Shown piece by piece: positions 25,821-35,934 of a DNA stretch of 55,781 bases; within the stretch, counting starts at the first letter, position 1; each line of letters opens with the position of its first letter. The stretch covers positions 25,842 to 81,622 of the forward strand of contig NZ_JARGND010000001.1 in assembly GCF_029212645.1 (NCBI RefSeq), read 5' to 3'. The notes under the pieces were generated by a model. That model did no database searches. It worked only from the letters and a program-made list of their open reading frames with translations, and was not told where the DNA came from. The translations under genes were made by a program, and so were the position numbers. The DNA comes from Vannielia sp. (GTDB lineage: Bacteria; Pseudomonadota; Alphaproteobacteria; Rhodobacterales; Rhodobacteraceae).

Positions 25821-27146
25821 TCAAGCCAGCGCCCGCTCGGCCGCCGCCCCAAGCCGAAGCAGCCGCTCCTCCCCCATTGCAGGCCCCATCAGCGAGAGGC
25901 CGGTAGAGGGCAGGCCGGTGGGCAGGGTCAGCACCGGCAGGCCAAGCAGGTTGCCGATGCGGGCGTTGCGCAGGGCCAACAGGTTTTCAGAGGAGAAATA
26001 ACCCTCATCGGCCAGCACATCGGCCTGCTTTGGCGGCATGTTTGCGCAGGTGGGCAGCAGCACGGCATCATACCCGGCCACCAGCGCCGCCCACTCCAGG
26101 CGAATCACATCAAGCCGTTGCCACGCCTTGATAAAATCCTGCGCGCGCACATCCTTGCCGCCGCTAAAGCGGCTGTGCACCGGCGGATACATCAGATCGC
26201 CCTGCGCGGTGATTTCATCGGCCCATGTGGCCCAGGCCTCGGCGCCGTAAAGCGGCCCCGCGAGCGCCATCGCCTCGGCCACGATTGGCACCTCCCGTCG
26301 CTCCACCACCGCGCCCGCCGCCTGTAGCCGCTCAACCGCGCTGAAGAAGCCTGCCTCCGGCGCGCCGCGCAGATCCTCCATCGCCACGGTTTCAAGCAGC
26401 ATGAAGCGCCGCCCTGCGAGCGTTGCGCCGCGCAGATCGGCCGCGCCCGATCCATCGAGCACCGAAAGCATCAGGGCGGCATCTTCCACCGTGCGGGTGA
26501 GCGGGCCAACAGTGTCAAACCGCGCGCAAAGCGGCACCACCCCGCGCGATGACACCCGCCCATGGGTGGTTTTCAGCCCCACGAGATCATTCCAGCAGGC
26601 CGGAACCCGCACCGAGCCGCCAGTGTCAGAGCCAACAGCCGCCGCCGCCAGCCCAAAGGCAACCGAGGTTGCCGCGCCCGAGGATGAGCCGCCGGAAACC
26701 GCCTCAGGATCATTCACGCAAGGCGGGCTTTGGGTGACGGGGTTGAGCCCAAGCCCCGAAAAGGCAAGCTCGGTCATATGGGTCTTGCCAAGGCACACCA
26801 GCCCCTCGGCACTGGCCCGCGCCAGCACTTCGGCATCCTCGCCGGGCACCCGCCCCTTGAGGAAGGCCGAGCCGGACTCGGTGGCAACGCCGGCGCTGTC
26901 AAACAGGTCTTTCCAGCTGATCGGCACCCCATCGAGCGGCCCGCGCCGCGTGCCGGCCCGCGTCCGCGCTTGCGCCGCCTTTGCCTCGGCCAGCGCCCGC
27001 TTGGGCGTGAGCCGCGCATAGATGCGCCCGCTCTCGGCATGGGCCTCGGCCGCATCCAGAAAGGCCTGCGTCAAGGCAACCGGATCAATCTCACCTGCTG
27101 CGATCGCCCGGCCAAGGGCTGCTGCCGATTGTCCTGCATATTCCAT
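25821..27146 (-). CDS. amidase-signature-family amidase
   Basis: A 441-residue member of the amidase signature family with the complete Ser-Ser-Lys triad: Lys79 (PISWKDLFD), cis-Ser154 (VSGGSSSGAAT) and nucleophile Ser178 (GSDTGGSVRVPA). These enzymes hydrolyse carboxamides; the GatA family shares the fold, but no GatB/GatC genes are next to it and the length is short for GatA, so a stand-alone amidase is more likely. The start was set at MEYAGQSAAA; codons upstream are not family-like. It is divergent from ubiH with 92 bases between. The 195 bases separating it from the aminotransferase hold no recognised feature. Confidence 0.85.
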   Translation of the reverse strand: MEYAGQSAAALGRAIAAGEIDPVALTQAFLDAAEAHAESGRIYARLTPKRALAEAKAAQARTRAGTRRGPLDGVPISWKDLFDSAGVATESGSAFLKGRVPGEDAEVLARASAEGLVCLGKTHMTELAFSGLGLNPVTQSPPCVNDPEAVSGGSSSGAATSVAFGLAAAAVGSDTGGSVRVPACWNDLVGLKTTHGRVSSRGVVPLCARFDTVGPLTRTVEDAALMLSVLDGSGAADLRGATLAGRRFMLLETVAMEDLRGAPEAGFFSAVERLQAAGAVVERREVPIVAEAMALAGPLYGAEAWATWADEITAQGDLMYPPVHSRFSGGKDVRAQDFIKAWQRLDVIRLEWAALVAGYDAVLLPTCANMPPKQADVLADEGYFSSENLLALRNARIGNLLGLPVLTLPTGLPSTGLSLMGPAMGEERLLRLGAAAERALA

Positions 27147-27238
27147 CTGAAAGCTCCAAGCCGTTCTGCGCCCCGCGCGGCAAGGTAGCGACGCTTCGCA
27201 CCATGGACAATCCCGCACCGGGCAGCATATTGCGTGCC

Positions 27239-28462
27239 ATGACCCGGTTTGATGTGATCATCGCGGGCGGCTCCCTCAACGGCAGCACGCTCGCCCTCGC
27301 CCTCGCCCAGGGCGGTGCCCGCGTGGCGGTGGTGGACAAGCTCCCCACCCCAACGCAGCTTTCCAGCGATTTTGACGGGCGCTGCTACGCGCTGGCGCTG
27401 GCCTCGCAACGGCTGCTTGCGGCCCTTGGGCTGTGGGAGGGCGTGGTGGATGACGCCCAGCCGATCAACCATGTAAAAACCGGCGATGGCCGCGCCGGTG
27501 AGGGGCCGCTTGGCGGCTTTCTCCACCTTGATGGGGCCGAGATCGACGAGGGGTTGATGGGTTATATGGTGGAGGATCGCCACCTGCGCCCGGTGCTGCT
27601 GAAAGCGATGGAAAGCACCCCCCGGATCACCGTGATGGCGGGCCAGGAGATTGTGGCGCAAGAAGCCGGGCCGGGCGCTGTTACTGTCACGCTGGCCTCG
27701 GGCGAGCAGCTTGCCGCCAGCCTGTTGGTGGGCGCCGATGGCCGTGGCTCCCCCACTGCCCAGCGCGCGGGGATCAGCCGCACCACCAGTGATTACGGGC
27801 AAACCGCGCTCACCTGCGCGGTTGCGCATGAGCTGCCCCACGGCGACACGGCGCATCAGTTCTTCATGCCCAGCGGCCCGCTCGCGATCTTGCCGCTCAA
27901 GGGCAATCGCAGCTCTATCGTCTGGTCTGAAAGCCACGCCCGCGCCGAAGAGCTGGCCGCGGCCAGCGATGAGGCGTTTCTGGAGGCGCTGCGCCCGGTG
28001 TTTGGCGATTTTCTTGGGCCGATCCGCCTTGCGGGCCAGCGCTTTGCCTACCCGCTCAACCTCACGGTGACCGATGCCATCATCGCGCCCCGCTTGGCGC
28101 TGGTGGGCGATGCCGCGCAGGGGATTCACCCGATTGCCGGGCAGGGCCTCAACCAGGGGCTCCGCGATGTGGCCACACTGGCAGAGGTCATCACCCAAGC
28201 GCGCCGCCGGGGCGAAGACATTGGCAACCCGCTGGTGCTGGAGCGCCACCGTGCGTGGCGCAGCTTTGACCGCACCGCGCTCACCGCCGCAACCGACGGG
28301 TTCAACCGGCTGTTCTCAAACGATAATCCCCTGCTGCGCTCGGTGCGCGATGTCGGCGTGGATATCGTCGCCTCCCTGCCAGACCTGCGCCAGCGCTTCA
28401 TCCGCGAAGCCGCCGGGCTGACGGGCGATTTGCCACGGCTCTTACAAGGGCGTCCGCTATAG
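27239..28462 (+). CDS. ubiH: UbiH/UbiF-family FAD monooxygenase
   Basis: A 407-residue flavoprotein hydroxylase of ubiquinone synthesis. FAD motifs are clear: the N-terminal dinucleotide fold FDVIIAGGSLNGSTLALAL, the DG motif in LLVGADGRGSPT, and GDAAQGIHPIAGQGLNQGLRD in the C-terminal half. It should hydroxylate a polyprenyl-benzoquinone ring; which ring position cannot be told. ATG 27239 (MTRFDVI) matches family N-termini; an in-frame ATG at 27203 would add 12 residues. It converges on the GNAT gene. Confidence 0.88.
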   Translation: MTRFDVIIAGGSLNGSTLALALAQGGARVAVVDKLPTPTQLSSDFDGRCYALALASQRLLAALGLWEGVVDDAQPINHVKTGDGRAGEGPLGGFLHLDGAEIDEGLMGYMVEDRHLRPVLLKAMESTPRITVMAGQEIVAQEAGPGAVTVTLASGEQLAASLLVGADGRGSPTAQRAGISRTTSDYGQTALTCAVAHELPHGDTAHQFFMPSGPLAILPLKGNRSSIVWSESHARAEELAAASDEAFLEALRPVFGDFLGPIRLAGQRFAYPLNLTVTDAIIAPRLALVGDAAQGIHPIAGQGLNQGLRDVATLAEVITQARRRGEDIGNPLVLERHRAWRSFDRTALTAATDGFNRLFSNDNPLLRSVRDVGVDIVASLPDLRQRFIREAAGLTGDLPRLLQGRPL

Positions 28463-28501
28463 CCAGCGGCCTAAAGCGCCTTCACCAGCCGATGCACCTC
28501 A

Positions 28502-28963
28502 TCACGCGGGTTGCTTGATCCAACCCCCGGCGCAAACGCCGGTTGCGGCAAAGCCCTCACGCTCCCAAAACGCCCGGCCACGCGGGTTAACGCCAAGCAC
28601 CGCGAGGTAAAGCGCCTTGGCCCCTGCGGCCCGCGCCAGCCATTCGATATGCGCCAGCAACGCCCGCCCCCGGCCAGCGCCACGCGCCGAGGGAGCGAAC
28701 ATCATGAAGCCAAGGTAGGCATCGCCCGGAGCGGGAAACCCGAAGGAAAGCTCGGCCCGCCCTGCCAACCGCCCCTCGATGAAGGCTCCCAGCGGATAGG
28801 ACTGCGCCGGATCACACCCCGGCGGACCATCGGTGAAAAATGCGCGCGCCTTGGCATCGTCCGGCGCTACGCCCTCGGCAAGCTGCCAATAGTCCGGCGC
28901 GTCGCGATAAAACTGCAAAACCAGCGCCAGATCGGCCTTTGCCTCAAGCGGGCGGATCTGCAT
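28502..28963 (-). CDS. GNAT-family N-acetyltransferase
   Basis: A 153-residue GNAT fold protein. The acetyl-CoA-binding motif A is seen in MMFAPSARGAGRGRALLAHIE, with the preceding beta strand, and motif B in LYLAVLGVNPRGRAFWEREGF. The substrate is unknown. It is the last of a compact minus-strand run LON-domain, Trm112, GNAT, with three bases after the Trm112 stop, so it is probably co-transcribed. Confidence 0.87.
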   Translation of the reverse strand: MQIRPLEAKADLALVLQFYRDAPDYWQLAEGVAPDDAKARAFFTDGPPGCDPAQSYPLGAFIEGRLAGRAELSFGFPAPGDAYLGFMMFAPSARGAGRGRALLAHIEWLARAAGAKALYLAVLGVNPRGRAFWEREGFAATGVCAGGWIKQPA

Positions 28964-28966
28964 CTC

Positions 28967-29167
28967 TTAGGGGTCGAGTGTGCGGGCCTCGTCGATCAGC
29001 ATGATCGGGATGCCGCCACGGATCGGGAAGGCCAGCCCGGCCTTGTCAGAGATCAGCTCGGCCGCCGCCGCATCATAGCGCAACACGCCTTGGGTTTGCG
29101 GGCAAACCAGCGCCTCCAGCACATGGCGCTCAACGCCGGATTGAGGCTGCTTTTCCTCGTCACTCAT
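28967..29167 (-). CDS. Trm112-family protein
   Basis: A 66-residue small protein of the Trm112/YcaR family. It shows the typical [20 protein letters not shown] start and the central [17 protein letters not shown]. The zinc cysteines of eukaryotic Trm112 are mostly absent, as is usual in bacterial members. In bacteria these proteins are thought to stabilise partner methyltransferases or act as small adaptors. The ATG overlaps the stop of the LON-domain gene by four bases (ATGA). Confidence 0.9.
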   Translation of the reverse strand: MSDEEKQPQSGVERHVLEALVCPQTQGVLRYDAAAAELISDKAGLAFPIRGGIPIMLIDEARTLDP

Positions 29168-29823
29168 TGCATCCGCTCCTCCAGATCGTCGCCCCCGCTG
29201 CGCAGGTCGAACTCGATCAATGTTACCAGTGTTTCGCGCCGGGTTTCCAGTGATGGCGCCTCCAGCAGCGCTTGTTTGTCTTCCACCTCGAACGGGCAGA
29301 GCATGGCGAGGGAGTTGATCAGCAACTCGTCATCCGCGTCTTCCAGCGTGTCCCAATCGGTGGAGAGGCCGCGCGCCTCGAAATAGCGGCAGAGCTTGGG
29401 CATGAACTGCCCCCGATCAAAGCCCGCGTCATGCTCGGGCTTGCCAAGATCGCGGTCAAACCCCTTCCAGCAGGGGGTGACGCGGCGATAGGGCGCAAAA
29501 CCATCAACCTCCTCCAGCACCCGAAAGCGCGAAATGCCGGTGAGGGTGAGCATGTAGCGGCCATCCTCGGTTTCGGAAAAGCCGGTCACACGGCCCGCGC
29601 AGCCGATCTTGTGCAGCGTGCCGGGAGAACAGCCCTGCCCCTTGGGGGTTTCGCAGGGCTGCACCATGCCGATCAGGCGATGCGAGGTTTTCAGCGTGTC
29701 ATCCAGCATCGCCAGATACCGCGGCTCAAAGATATGCAGCGGCAGCCGTGCGCGGGGCAGTAAAAGCGCGCCGGGCAGCGGGAAAACCGGCAGTGTCTCG
29801 GGGAGATCGGTTGATGTGATCAT
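29164..29823 (-). CDS. LON N-terminal-domain protein
   Basis: A 219-residue protein consisting of the substrate-binding (N-terminal) domain of Lon protease without AAA or peptidase parts. It begins [20 protein letters not shown], followed by [13 protein letters not shown] and the middle strand [18 protein letters not shown], the classic pattern. Such stand-alone proteins are widespread in alphaproteobacteria, usually next to Trm112 and a thioredoxin-like gene, exactly as here; their function is unknown. 26 bases separate it from the thioredoxin-TPR gene upstream. Confidence 0.9.
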   Translation of the reverse strand: MITSTDLPETLPVFPLPGALLLPRARLPLHIFEPRYLAMLDDTLKTSHRLIGMVQPCETPKGQGCSPGTLHKIGCAGRVTGFSETEDGRYMLTLTGISRFRVLEEVDGFAPYRRVTPCWKGFDRDLGKPEHDAGFDRGQFMPKLCRYFEARGLSTDWDTLEDADDELLINSLAMLCPFEVEDKQALLEAPSLETRRETLVTLIEFDLRSGGDDLEERMQ

Positions 29824-29849
29824 GCCTTCAATTTAAGCCGCGATCCGCC

Positions 29850-30767
29850 TCAGGCAAATATCATCGACGAGAGTTTGCGCCGCCCGGTCAGCACCAGCGG
29901 ATCATCGGGCTTGAGCGCATCGAAAATCGTGAAGAGCTGGGTCTTGGCGGCGCCGTCATTCCACTCGCGGTCCCGGCGAAACAGCTCCAAAAGCTCGTTG
30001 ATCGCGGCTTCGGTATCGCCGCTGGCGTGCAGGGCCTGGGCCAGTTCAAGGCGGGCTGCATGGTCATCGGCGTTCGCCTCGACCTTGGCGCGCAACTCGG
30101 TGACCGGGCCAGCATCAGCGGCCTGTTTGGCCAGCTGAAGCTGGGCGCGGGCGGCTTCGATCTCGGGCGCGTCGGTGATCTCTTCGGGCACGGTGCCAAG
30201 CATCGCTTCGGCCTGCTCTGTCTGGCCAGCGGCGAGCCAGGCGCGGATCAGCCCGCCGAAGGCGGCGGCATTGGCCGGGTCTTCCTCAAGGATCGCGGCA
30301 AAGGTTTCGGCGGCATCGGCTGCGGCGCCTTCTTCAAGCATTTCCTCTGCGGCGGCGATAGCATCGGCCAGCCCGCCATCTTCCTCGCCGTCGCCTGCCA
30401 GCGCGGCAACCTTCTCGACAAATTCCTTGATCTGGCTCTCGGGCAGCGCGCCTTGAAAGCCATCCACCGGCTGCCCCTGAAAAAACGCATAAACCGTGGG
30501 GATGGATTGCACCCGCAACTGCCCGGCGATGCCCTGGTTTTCATCCACGTTGACCTTGGCCATCTGCACCTTGCCCTTTTGGGCGATGACAGCGGCCTCA
30601 AGCGCCGGTCCAAGCTGTTTGCAAGGGCCGCACCAAGGGGCCCAGAAATCAACGATCACCGGCGTCGTCTGGCTGGCCTCGATGACCTTTGCCATGAAAT
30701 CCGCCTCGCTCACATCCGAAACGAGATCGCCTGCGGGTGGGGTGTTGCCTTGGCCGAGTTCAAGCAT
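29850..30767 (-). CDS. thioredoxin-TPR protein, CnoX/YbbN-like
   Basis: A 305-residue co-chaperone-like protein: an N-terminal thioredoxin domain (about residues 15-125) with an intact WCGPC active site (Cys46, Cys49), then a helical TPR region (about 130-305). The architecture is that of YbbN/CnoX, which protects oxidised proteins and hands them to GroEL or DnaK. YbbN of Escherichia coli has lost one active-site Cys, but here both are present, so redox activity is expected. It heads the run to the LON-domain, Trm112 and GNAT genes. Confidence 0.9.
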   Translation of the reverse strand: MLELGQGNTPPAGDLVSDVSEADFMAKVIEASQTTPVIVDFWAPWCGPCKQLGPALEAAVIAQKGKVQMAKVNVDENQGIAGQLRVQSIPTVYAFFQGQPVDGFQGALPESQIKEFVEKVAALAGDGEEDGGLADAIAAAEEMLEEGAAADAAETFAAILEEDPANAAAFGGLIRAWLAAGQTEQAEAMLGTVPEEITDAPEIEAARAQLQLAKQAADAGPVTELRAKVEANADDHAARLELAQALHASGDTEAAINELLELFRRDREWNDGAAKTQLFTIFDALKPDDPLVLTGRRKLSSMIFA

Positions 30768-30886
30768 GGTAGGGCTCCGTTAGTGGGCGTTTTGCTGGAT
30801 TAGATGGCGCATCATCCCGGCGCTTGCAAGGGGAGCGGGCAAAATGCCGCTCTCCCCACGCCGCCGCAAACCAACCGCGCGGGCAT

Positions 30887-31012
30887 ATGCGATTTGGCTC
30901 AAAGCAACGCTCGCCCAAGGTTGTGGCAGCGGCGCGGGGGATTGCGGGTTTTGTGGCGAATGGGGTGAGCGCAGCGGTGGCATTTGCAGCGGGGCTGATT
31001 TGCCCCGCCTGA
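30887..31012 (+). CDS. possible small hydrophobic protein
   Basis: A 41-codon open frame in the 254-base gap between the thioredoxin gene and the DUF3775 gene, on the opposite strand. The product begins MRFGSKQRSPKVVAAARG and has a hydrophobic, Ala-rich second half that could cross the membrane. No convincing ribosome-binding site precedes it and codon bias is only mildly coding-like. It is included as a possibility only. Confidence 0.2.
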   Translation: MRFGSKQRSPKVVAAARGIAGFVANGVSAAVAFAAGLICPA

Positions 31013-31021
31013 AACCGCAGG

Positions 31022-31342
31022 TCAGCCGCGCAGGTGGTCTTCCTCATCGGCCACGTTCAGGCCAAGGGCTTCCATGCCGCCTTCGAGCAGGTCGGCAAGT
31101 TGAGGCTCACCGCCAAGGTAGTCTTCCGTGGGGGCCGTGGCCTCGGCCAGAGCCGTGCGCTTGGCGTCTTCGATGTCCTCAGCTTCATAGCTGTCACGCC
31201 CCACCCACATCACCGCGACAAGGCTGGCCTGCTCATCGGCGTTGAGGCCGGAGATATAGTTGCGCACCGCCACCCCGTCAGAACCGTATTCACGGGCCAG
31301 CGCAATAACGCGCACAATCTTGCCGTTGGAAATGTCGAGCAT
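31022..31342 (-). CDS. DUF3775 protein
   Basis: A 106-residue acidic protein. It matches the pattern of DUF3775: an N-terminal MLDISNGKIVRVIALAREYG, the central LNADEQASLVAVMWVGRDSY, and a C-terminal PQLADLLEGGMEALGL. The family is common in alphaproteobacteria and has no known function. It stands alone between the SDR gene and the thioredoxin gene; AGGAGGA precedes its ATG. Confidence 0.82.
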   Translation of the reverse strand: MLDISNGKIVRVIALAREYGSDGVAVRNYISGLNADEQASLVAVMWVGRDSYEAEDIEDAKRTALAEATAPTEDYLGGEPQLADLLEGGMEALGLNVADEEDHLRG

Positions 31343-31410
31343 GGTGGGCTTCCTCCTTTTTGCCAGAGTGCCAGCTTGCGCGCGGGCTTTCCAGCCCGAA
31401 CCGACCGCGC

Positions 31411-32163
31411 CTAGAGCTGAGAGCGGAACAGGCGGTAATAAAGCCAGTTTGGCATCAGTTGTGAAAGCCGCACCACCCAGCCGCGCATGGTGGGGAAGCT
31501 CTTTTGGAACACTTCGTCATTCATGTGCTCAAACAGCTCCCGCGCGGCGGCATCGGCTGTCATCACCGAGGGCGGCAGGGCGGCGGGGGTATCACCATGC
31601 TCCAGCGGATCGGCGGCGATGACATGGCCGGGGCAGGCAAGCTGCACGTTCACGCCGGTGTTGCGCAGATCGGCGTAAAGCTCCTCGGCAAGGTGCATGA
31701 TCGCGGCCATGGAGGTGCCATAACCGATTTCACCGGGCAGCCCGCGATAGGCCGAAAGCCCCGCAACCAGCAGCAGGTGGCCGCTATCGGCCTTGACCAT
31801 GCCGGGCAGCACCGCGCCCACGGTATTGAGCGCGCCCTTGAGGTTGCGGTCGATCACGCGCTCGATTTCAGCGGTGTCCCAGTTGGAAGCGCCAAAGCCG
31901 CCTTCGCCATCGGGCAGGTAGATCACCCCATCAACCGTGCCCGCCTTGGCGGCACCGGCCCGCATTGCGCCCGGATCAGAAACATCGGCCTCAACCGCCT
32001 CGGCCTTGCCGGGCAGCAGCTCGGCCAGTTGCTCCATCGCGGCCAGATCGGAGGAGGTGAGCACCAGTTCGGCCCCAACGCGTGAAAGCTGGTCCGCCAG
32101 TGCCCGGCCCAGCGCCGATCCTGCCCCGATGATCCAATACCGTTTCCCCTGCCACTCGATCAT
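31411..32163 (-). CDS. SDR-family protein lacking the catalytic lysine
   Basis: A 250-residue short-chain dehydrogenase/reductase fold protein: cofactor loop GAGSALG (residues 13-19), Asp60 in EADVSD, Asn107 in DRNLKG and Ser137. The active-site YxxxK should read from Tyr148, but residues 148-152 are YGTSM: the lysine is replaced by methionine. The DNA (TAT GGC ACC TCC ATG) leaves no doubt within this sequence. The enzyme may bind NAD(P) without normal reductase activity, or use another base. The C-terminus (LSQLMPNWLYYRLFRSQL) resembles 3-ketosphinganine-reductase-like SDRs that touch membranes, but this is only suggestive. Confidence 0.85.
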   Translation of the reverse strand: MIEWQGKRYWIIGAGSALGRALADQLSRVGAELVLTSSDLAAMEQLAELLPGKAEAVEADVSDPGAMRAGAAKAGTVDGVIYLPDGEGGFGASNWDTAEIERVIDRNLKGALNTVGAVLPGMVKADSGHLLLVAGLSAYRGLPGEIGYGTSMAAIMHLAEELYADLRNTGVNVQLACPGHVIAADPLEHGDTPAALPPSVMTADAAARELFEHMNDEVFQKSFPTMRGWVVRLSQLMPNWLYYRLFRSQL

Positions 32164-32332
32164 TCAAAGCCCTCCTCGGCGTAATTCTGCAAAATCCCAT
32201 TAACAGCGTCGCCCGGCAGCATGATTCCGCGCCGATGACGCCTTACTATACACTGATCGGCACCGGGAAGTTCACGCCCCGCATCGCCGCGGGCTTTCAC
32301 TTTCCCGCCATTGCCTGCGATTTGGGCGATTT

Positions 32333-33565
32333 TCAGCCCTTGGGGGCTGTGAGCGGCACCACCGAAGATGGGTCATCCTTGTCGGGGGCCAGCTCTTCAA
32401 AGTCAAAATTATCCAGCCGGTGCGCCCGTTTACCCGCCTTGTCGGCGGAAATCTTGATGTCTTCAATGTCCTTGGCGGCCTGCCCGAAGTGGCGATCAAG
32501 GTTGCCAACGCGCTTGCCGAGCCGGTCCACATCGCTGTGCAGCAAGGCCAGTTCCTTGCGGATCGCCCCGGCCTGCTCGCGCATCCGCGCATCCTTCAGC
32601 ACCGCGCGCATGGTGTTGAGCGTGGCCATGCAGGTGGTGGGAGACACGATCCAGACCTTGGCGGCAAAGCCCTCGCGCACCAGCTCGGGGAAATTGGCGT
32701 GCAACTCGGCATAAACCGCTTCGGAGGGCAGGAACATCAGCGCCCCATCCGCGGTTTCGCCCTCGATGATATACTTGCCCGAAATCGCCGTGATATGCGC
32801 CTTGACCGAGGTGCGCATCGCCCGTGCGGCGGCGGCTTTTTCAGCATCGGTGGTGGCGTTGCGCAGCGCCTCATAGGCCTCAAGCGGGAACTTGGCGTCA
32901 ATCACGATGGGGCCGGGTGGGTTGGGCAGATGCACAAGGCAATCGGCGCGTTTGCCGTTTTCCAGCGTGGCTTGCAGGGTGTAGCTGTCACGCGGGAGGG
33001 CCTTGCCGACGATATCGTTGAGCTGGATCTCGCCAAACGCCCCGCGCGTTTGCTTGTTGCTCAGAATGTCCTGCAAGCCCAGCACATCGCCCGACAGCTT
33101 TTCGATATTGGCCTGCGCCTTGTCGATCTGCGCCAGCCGCTCGGTGAGTTGGGTCAGCGAGGTAGCGGTTTGCTTGGAGGAGCCTGTGAGCGTTTCGCTC
33201 ACCTTTTCCTGCATGTCGTTGAGCGTGCGGGCCGAGTGCAGCGCGGTTTGGTGCAACCGATCCGCCATTTGCTGCTGCACCTCGGCGAGACGGGTTTCTA
33301 GCGATTGGATCACCTGCGTCTGGCTGTTCGCCTGATGCTCGGACACCGCCGAAATGCGCCCATCGAGCCGGTTTTGCCCCTGCGCCAGCGCCTCAACTGC
33401 CTTTGAAACCGTGCCAATCTGCCCAGCCGCCTCTGCCGCCCGCCCGGCCCGGCGCACCGTGGCGATGAGCAGCCAGAGCAGCACGACAACCAGCAGCATC
33501 GCCAGCGCCGCGCCGATCACCCGCACATCGGTGAGGGCATAGGAGGTGCCATCAATCTCGATCAT
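32333..33565 (-). CDS. rmuC: RmuC-family DNA recombination protein
   Basis: A 410-residue protein: an N-terminal transmembrane helix (about residues 16-36), a long coiled coil (about 50-160) and the RmuC nuclease-like domain with [42 protein letters not shown] and [16 protein letters not shown]. RmuC limits recombination at inverted repeats; the domain belongs to the PD-(D/E)xK nuclease superfamily. The ATG overlaps the mutL stop by four bases (ATGA), linking two DNA-repair genes in one operon. Confidence 0.94.
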   Translation of the reverse strand: MIEIDGTSYALTDVRVIGAALAMLLVVVLLWLLIATVRRAGRAAEAAGQIGTVSKAVEALAQGQNRLDGRISAVSEHQANSQTQVIQSLETRLAEVQQQMADRLHQTALHSARTLNDMQEKVSETLTGSSKQTATSLTQLTERLAQIDKAQANIEKLSGDVLGLQDILSNKQTRGAFGEIQLNDIVGKALPRDSYTLQATLENGKRADCLVHLPNPPGPIVIDAKFPLEAYEALRNATTDAEKAAAARAMRTSVKAHITAISGKYIIEGETADGALMFLPSEAVYAELHANFPELVREGFAAKVWIVSPTTCMATLNTMRAVLKDARMREQAGAIRKELALLHSDVDRLGKRVGNLDRHFGQAAKDIEDIKISADKAGKRAHRLDNFDFEELAPDKDDPSSVVPLTAPKG

Positions 33566-35403
33566 GTGCGCCCGAACAGCCGCTCAATGTCACTCAGTTT
33601 CAGCTCCACATAGGTGGGCCGCCCGTGGTTGCACTGGCCCGAATGCGGCGTGGCCTCCATCTCGCGCAAGAGCGCGTTCATCTCTTCACCGCGCATCCGG
33701 CGGCCCGAGCGGATGGAACCGTGGCAGGCCACCCGGCTCAGGATCGCTTCGATCCGCTCTTGGATCAGCTGGCTCTCGCCCAGATCATCAAGCTCGTCCA
33801 GCACATCGCGCAGCAGCGCCTCGGCGTTGATCTCACCAAGGATTGCAGGTGTTTCGCGCACCGCCACCGCGCCGGCGCCAAACGGTTCCAGCGCAAGGCC
33901 CATGCGGGCAAAGGTCTCGGCGTGGCCGAGCAGGCGGGCGGCATCATCGGGGCTGAGTTCCACGATCTCGGGGATCAGCAGGGCCTGCGCGGGCACGCCA
34001 TTTTCGGCCATCTGGCGCTTGAGCTTTTCGTAAACCAGCCGTTCATGCGCGGCGTGTTGATCCACGATCACCATGCCAGTTTCGGTTTGCGCGATGATGT
34101 AATTTTCATGCACCTGCCCGCGCGCCGCGCCAAGCGGGTGGTGGGTCAGGCTCTCGTCAACGCCCTCTGGCGTGCCCTCAATCCGCCCGGTCGGGGCCTC
34201 GGCAAAGCCCATCGGCTCAACCACGGGGCTTTGCAGCGCATAGCTTTGCGCCAGCGCACCGGGGTGCAGGCGGTCCATCTGGTAAACGCGGGGCGCGCCG
34301 GTGGGTTCGGGGCGCAGCGCGCCCAGCACGCCCGCCGCCACCGTGGTTGAGGCGCGGTGCCCGGCCTCGGCCAGCGCGTGGCGCAACGCGCTCACGATCA
34401 GCCCGCGCGCCACCCCCGGCTCGCGAAAGCGCACCTCGGCCTTGGCAGGGTGCACGTTGACGTCCACGCGCTGCGGATCAACATCCAGAAACAGCACCGC
34501 CGCCGGGTGGCGATCCCGGCTGAGAAAATCGGCGTAAGCGCCGCGCAGTGCGCCGATCAGCAGCTTGTCGCGCACCGGGCGGCCATTGACGAACAGAAAC
34601 TGCGCCACCGAAGAGCCGCGCGAATAGGTGGGCAAAGCAGCGTAGCCGGTGAGGTGAACACCCTCGCGCTCGGCATCAATCGCCAGCGCGTTCTCGGCAA
34701 ATTCACGGCCCAGCACGTTGGAAAGCCGCCCCGACAGCGCATCAAACATATCGCCCGTCTGGCCATCGGCGCGGAAGGTCACACGCGGCTCGCCCCTGCT
34801 TTCATCGCGCAGGGTGAAGCTGATGAACGGCTCGGCCATCGCAAGGCGCTTCACCACATCGCTGATCGCCTGGTTTTCGGCGCGGTCCGAGCGCAAAAAC
34901 TTCAGCCGCGCCGGCGTGGCGTAAAACAGATCCCGCAGCTCAACCACCGTTCCCGAGGTGAGCGCAGCAGGCTTTACTGCACCCAGCGTGCCGCCGGTGC
35001 AGCTGATCTGCGAGGCATCCCCGCCCGCGCAGCGGGAGGTGATAACGAGCCGCCCGACCGCGCCAAGCGAAGGCAGCGCCTCACCACGAAAGCCAAAGGA
35101 GCGGATGTCCAGCAGATCCGAGCCATCAATCTTGGAGGTCGCGTGGCGCGACAGGGCCAGCGGCAGCGCCTCTGGCGGGATGCCGCAGCCATCATCGGTG
35201 ACGCGGATCAGGCTCTTGCCGCCGTTGGAGACGGTCACCTCGATCCGGGTGGCGCCCGCATCAATCGAATTTTCCACCAGCTCTTTCACCGCCGAGGCGG
35301 GCCGCTCAACAACCTCACCGGCGGCGATCCGGTTGATAACCGTCTCGTCTAACTGGCGAATTTGCGGCAGATCAGAGCTTATGTTGGGGCGGGCAGCTTG
35401 CAT
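33562..35403 (-). CDS. mutL: DNA mismatch repair protein MutL
   Basis: ATPase and endonuclease of mismatch repair, 613 residues. GHKL motifs are plain: [20 protein letters not shown] with catalytic Glu and Asn (VENSIDAGA), DDGCGI, ATSKI and GFRGEAL. The C-terminal dimerisation domain contains [12 protein letters not shown], i.e. the DQHA(x)2E(x)4E nicking motif found in species without MutH, and ends with [14 protein letters not shown]. It probably starts at 35403, though no strong ribosome-binding site is seen. rmuC follows with a 4-base overlap. Confidence 0.96.
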   Translation of the reverse strand: MQAARPNISSDLPQIRQLDETVINRIAAGEVVERPASAVKELVENSIDAGATRIEVTVSNGGKSLIRVTDDGCGIPPEALPLALSRHATSKIDGSDLLDIRSFGFRGEALPSLGAVGRLVITSRCAGGDASQISCTGGTLGAVKPAALTSGTVVELRDLFYATPARLKFLRSDRAENQAISDVVKRLAMAEPFISFTLRDESRGEPRVTFRADGQTGDMFDALSGRLSNVLGREFAENALAIDAEREGVHLTGYAALPTYSRGSSVAQFLFVNGRPVRDKLLIGALRGAYADFLSRDRHPAAVLFLDVDPQRVDVNVHPAKAEVRFREPGVARGLIVSALRHALAEAGHRASTTVAAGVLGALRPEPTGAPRVYQMDRLHPGALAQSYALQSPVVEPMGFAEAPTGRIEGTPEGVDESLTHHPLGAARGQVHENYIIAQTETGMVIVDQHAAHERLVYEKLKRQMAENGVPAQALLIPEIVELSPDDAARLLGHAETFARMGLALEPFGAGAVAVRETPAILGEINAEALLRDVLDELDDLGESQLIQERIEAILSRVACHGSIRSGRRMRGEEMNALLREMEATPHSGQCNHGRPTYVELKLSDIERLFGRT

Positions 35404-35454
35404 ACCACAAGAGATAGCATAGCCCCACGCGATTCTGCCATGGGGAAATCCGCC

Positions 35455-35934
35455 CTAGCCCTCGCTCTCAAGCCCCTTGGCAAGGCGAAAGCCAATGCGC
35501 GCGGCCTCGGGCACATCCTCATCCTTTGGCAGGGCGTGGAAGGTCACGTTGAGCTGCGTCACATGCTGCACAAGCTGGGTGCGATGGCCGTTCACGCCAC
35601 GGCCATAAAAGCTGATCAGGTCAGGCGCGAAAAAGCCGATCCCCTCGATCTTGAGCAGCCCGGCCCCGCCATCGGTCATCATTCCCATGGCAACCTCTTC
35701 ATCGGGGTCAAGCTGCTCTTCAAAGTTCTGGATATAGAGGATCAGCCGCTCATAGGCCCATTCGGCGGGTGATTTTTCCTCATCGCCGCACATCGCTTCG
35801 GGCAGCGGTTTTTGCTCGGCCGAGGCGGGGGCTTCAGGATCAGTATGAACGGCGCGGCGGCGCTGGCTCAGCCTTTCGAGGGCGTTGTTTTCAAGCGCCT
35901 CGGCGGTGGTGCGCACCTCTGTTCCATCGCTCAT
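35455..35934 (-). CDS. DUF6173-like conserved protein
   Basis: A 159-residue cytosolic-looking protein with the conserved stretch SPAEWAYERLILYIQNFEEQ followed by VAMGMMTDGGAGLLKIEGIG and FYGRGVNGHRTQLVQHVTQL. I associate this pattern with DUF6173, a Rhodobacteraceae-enriched family with no known function; the family name is from memory. The ATG overlaps the stop of the metallo-hydrolase gene by four bases, so they are coupled. Confidence 0.7.
   Translation of the reverse strand: MSDGTEVRTTAEALENNALERLSQRRRAVHTDPEAPASAEQKPLPEAMCGDEEKSPAEWAYERLILYIQNFEEQLDPDEEVAMGMMTDGGAGLLKIEGIGFFAPDLISFYGRGVNGHRTQLVQHVTQLNVTFHALPKDEDVPEAARIGFRLAKGLESEG

Noticed and set aside
28471..28480. CTAAAGCG at the ubiH/GNAT junction as another element end
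   Set aside because: Only eight bases match and no further element sequence follows; chance is sufficient.
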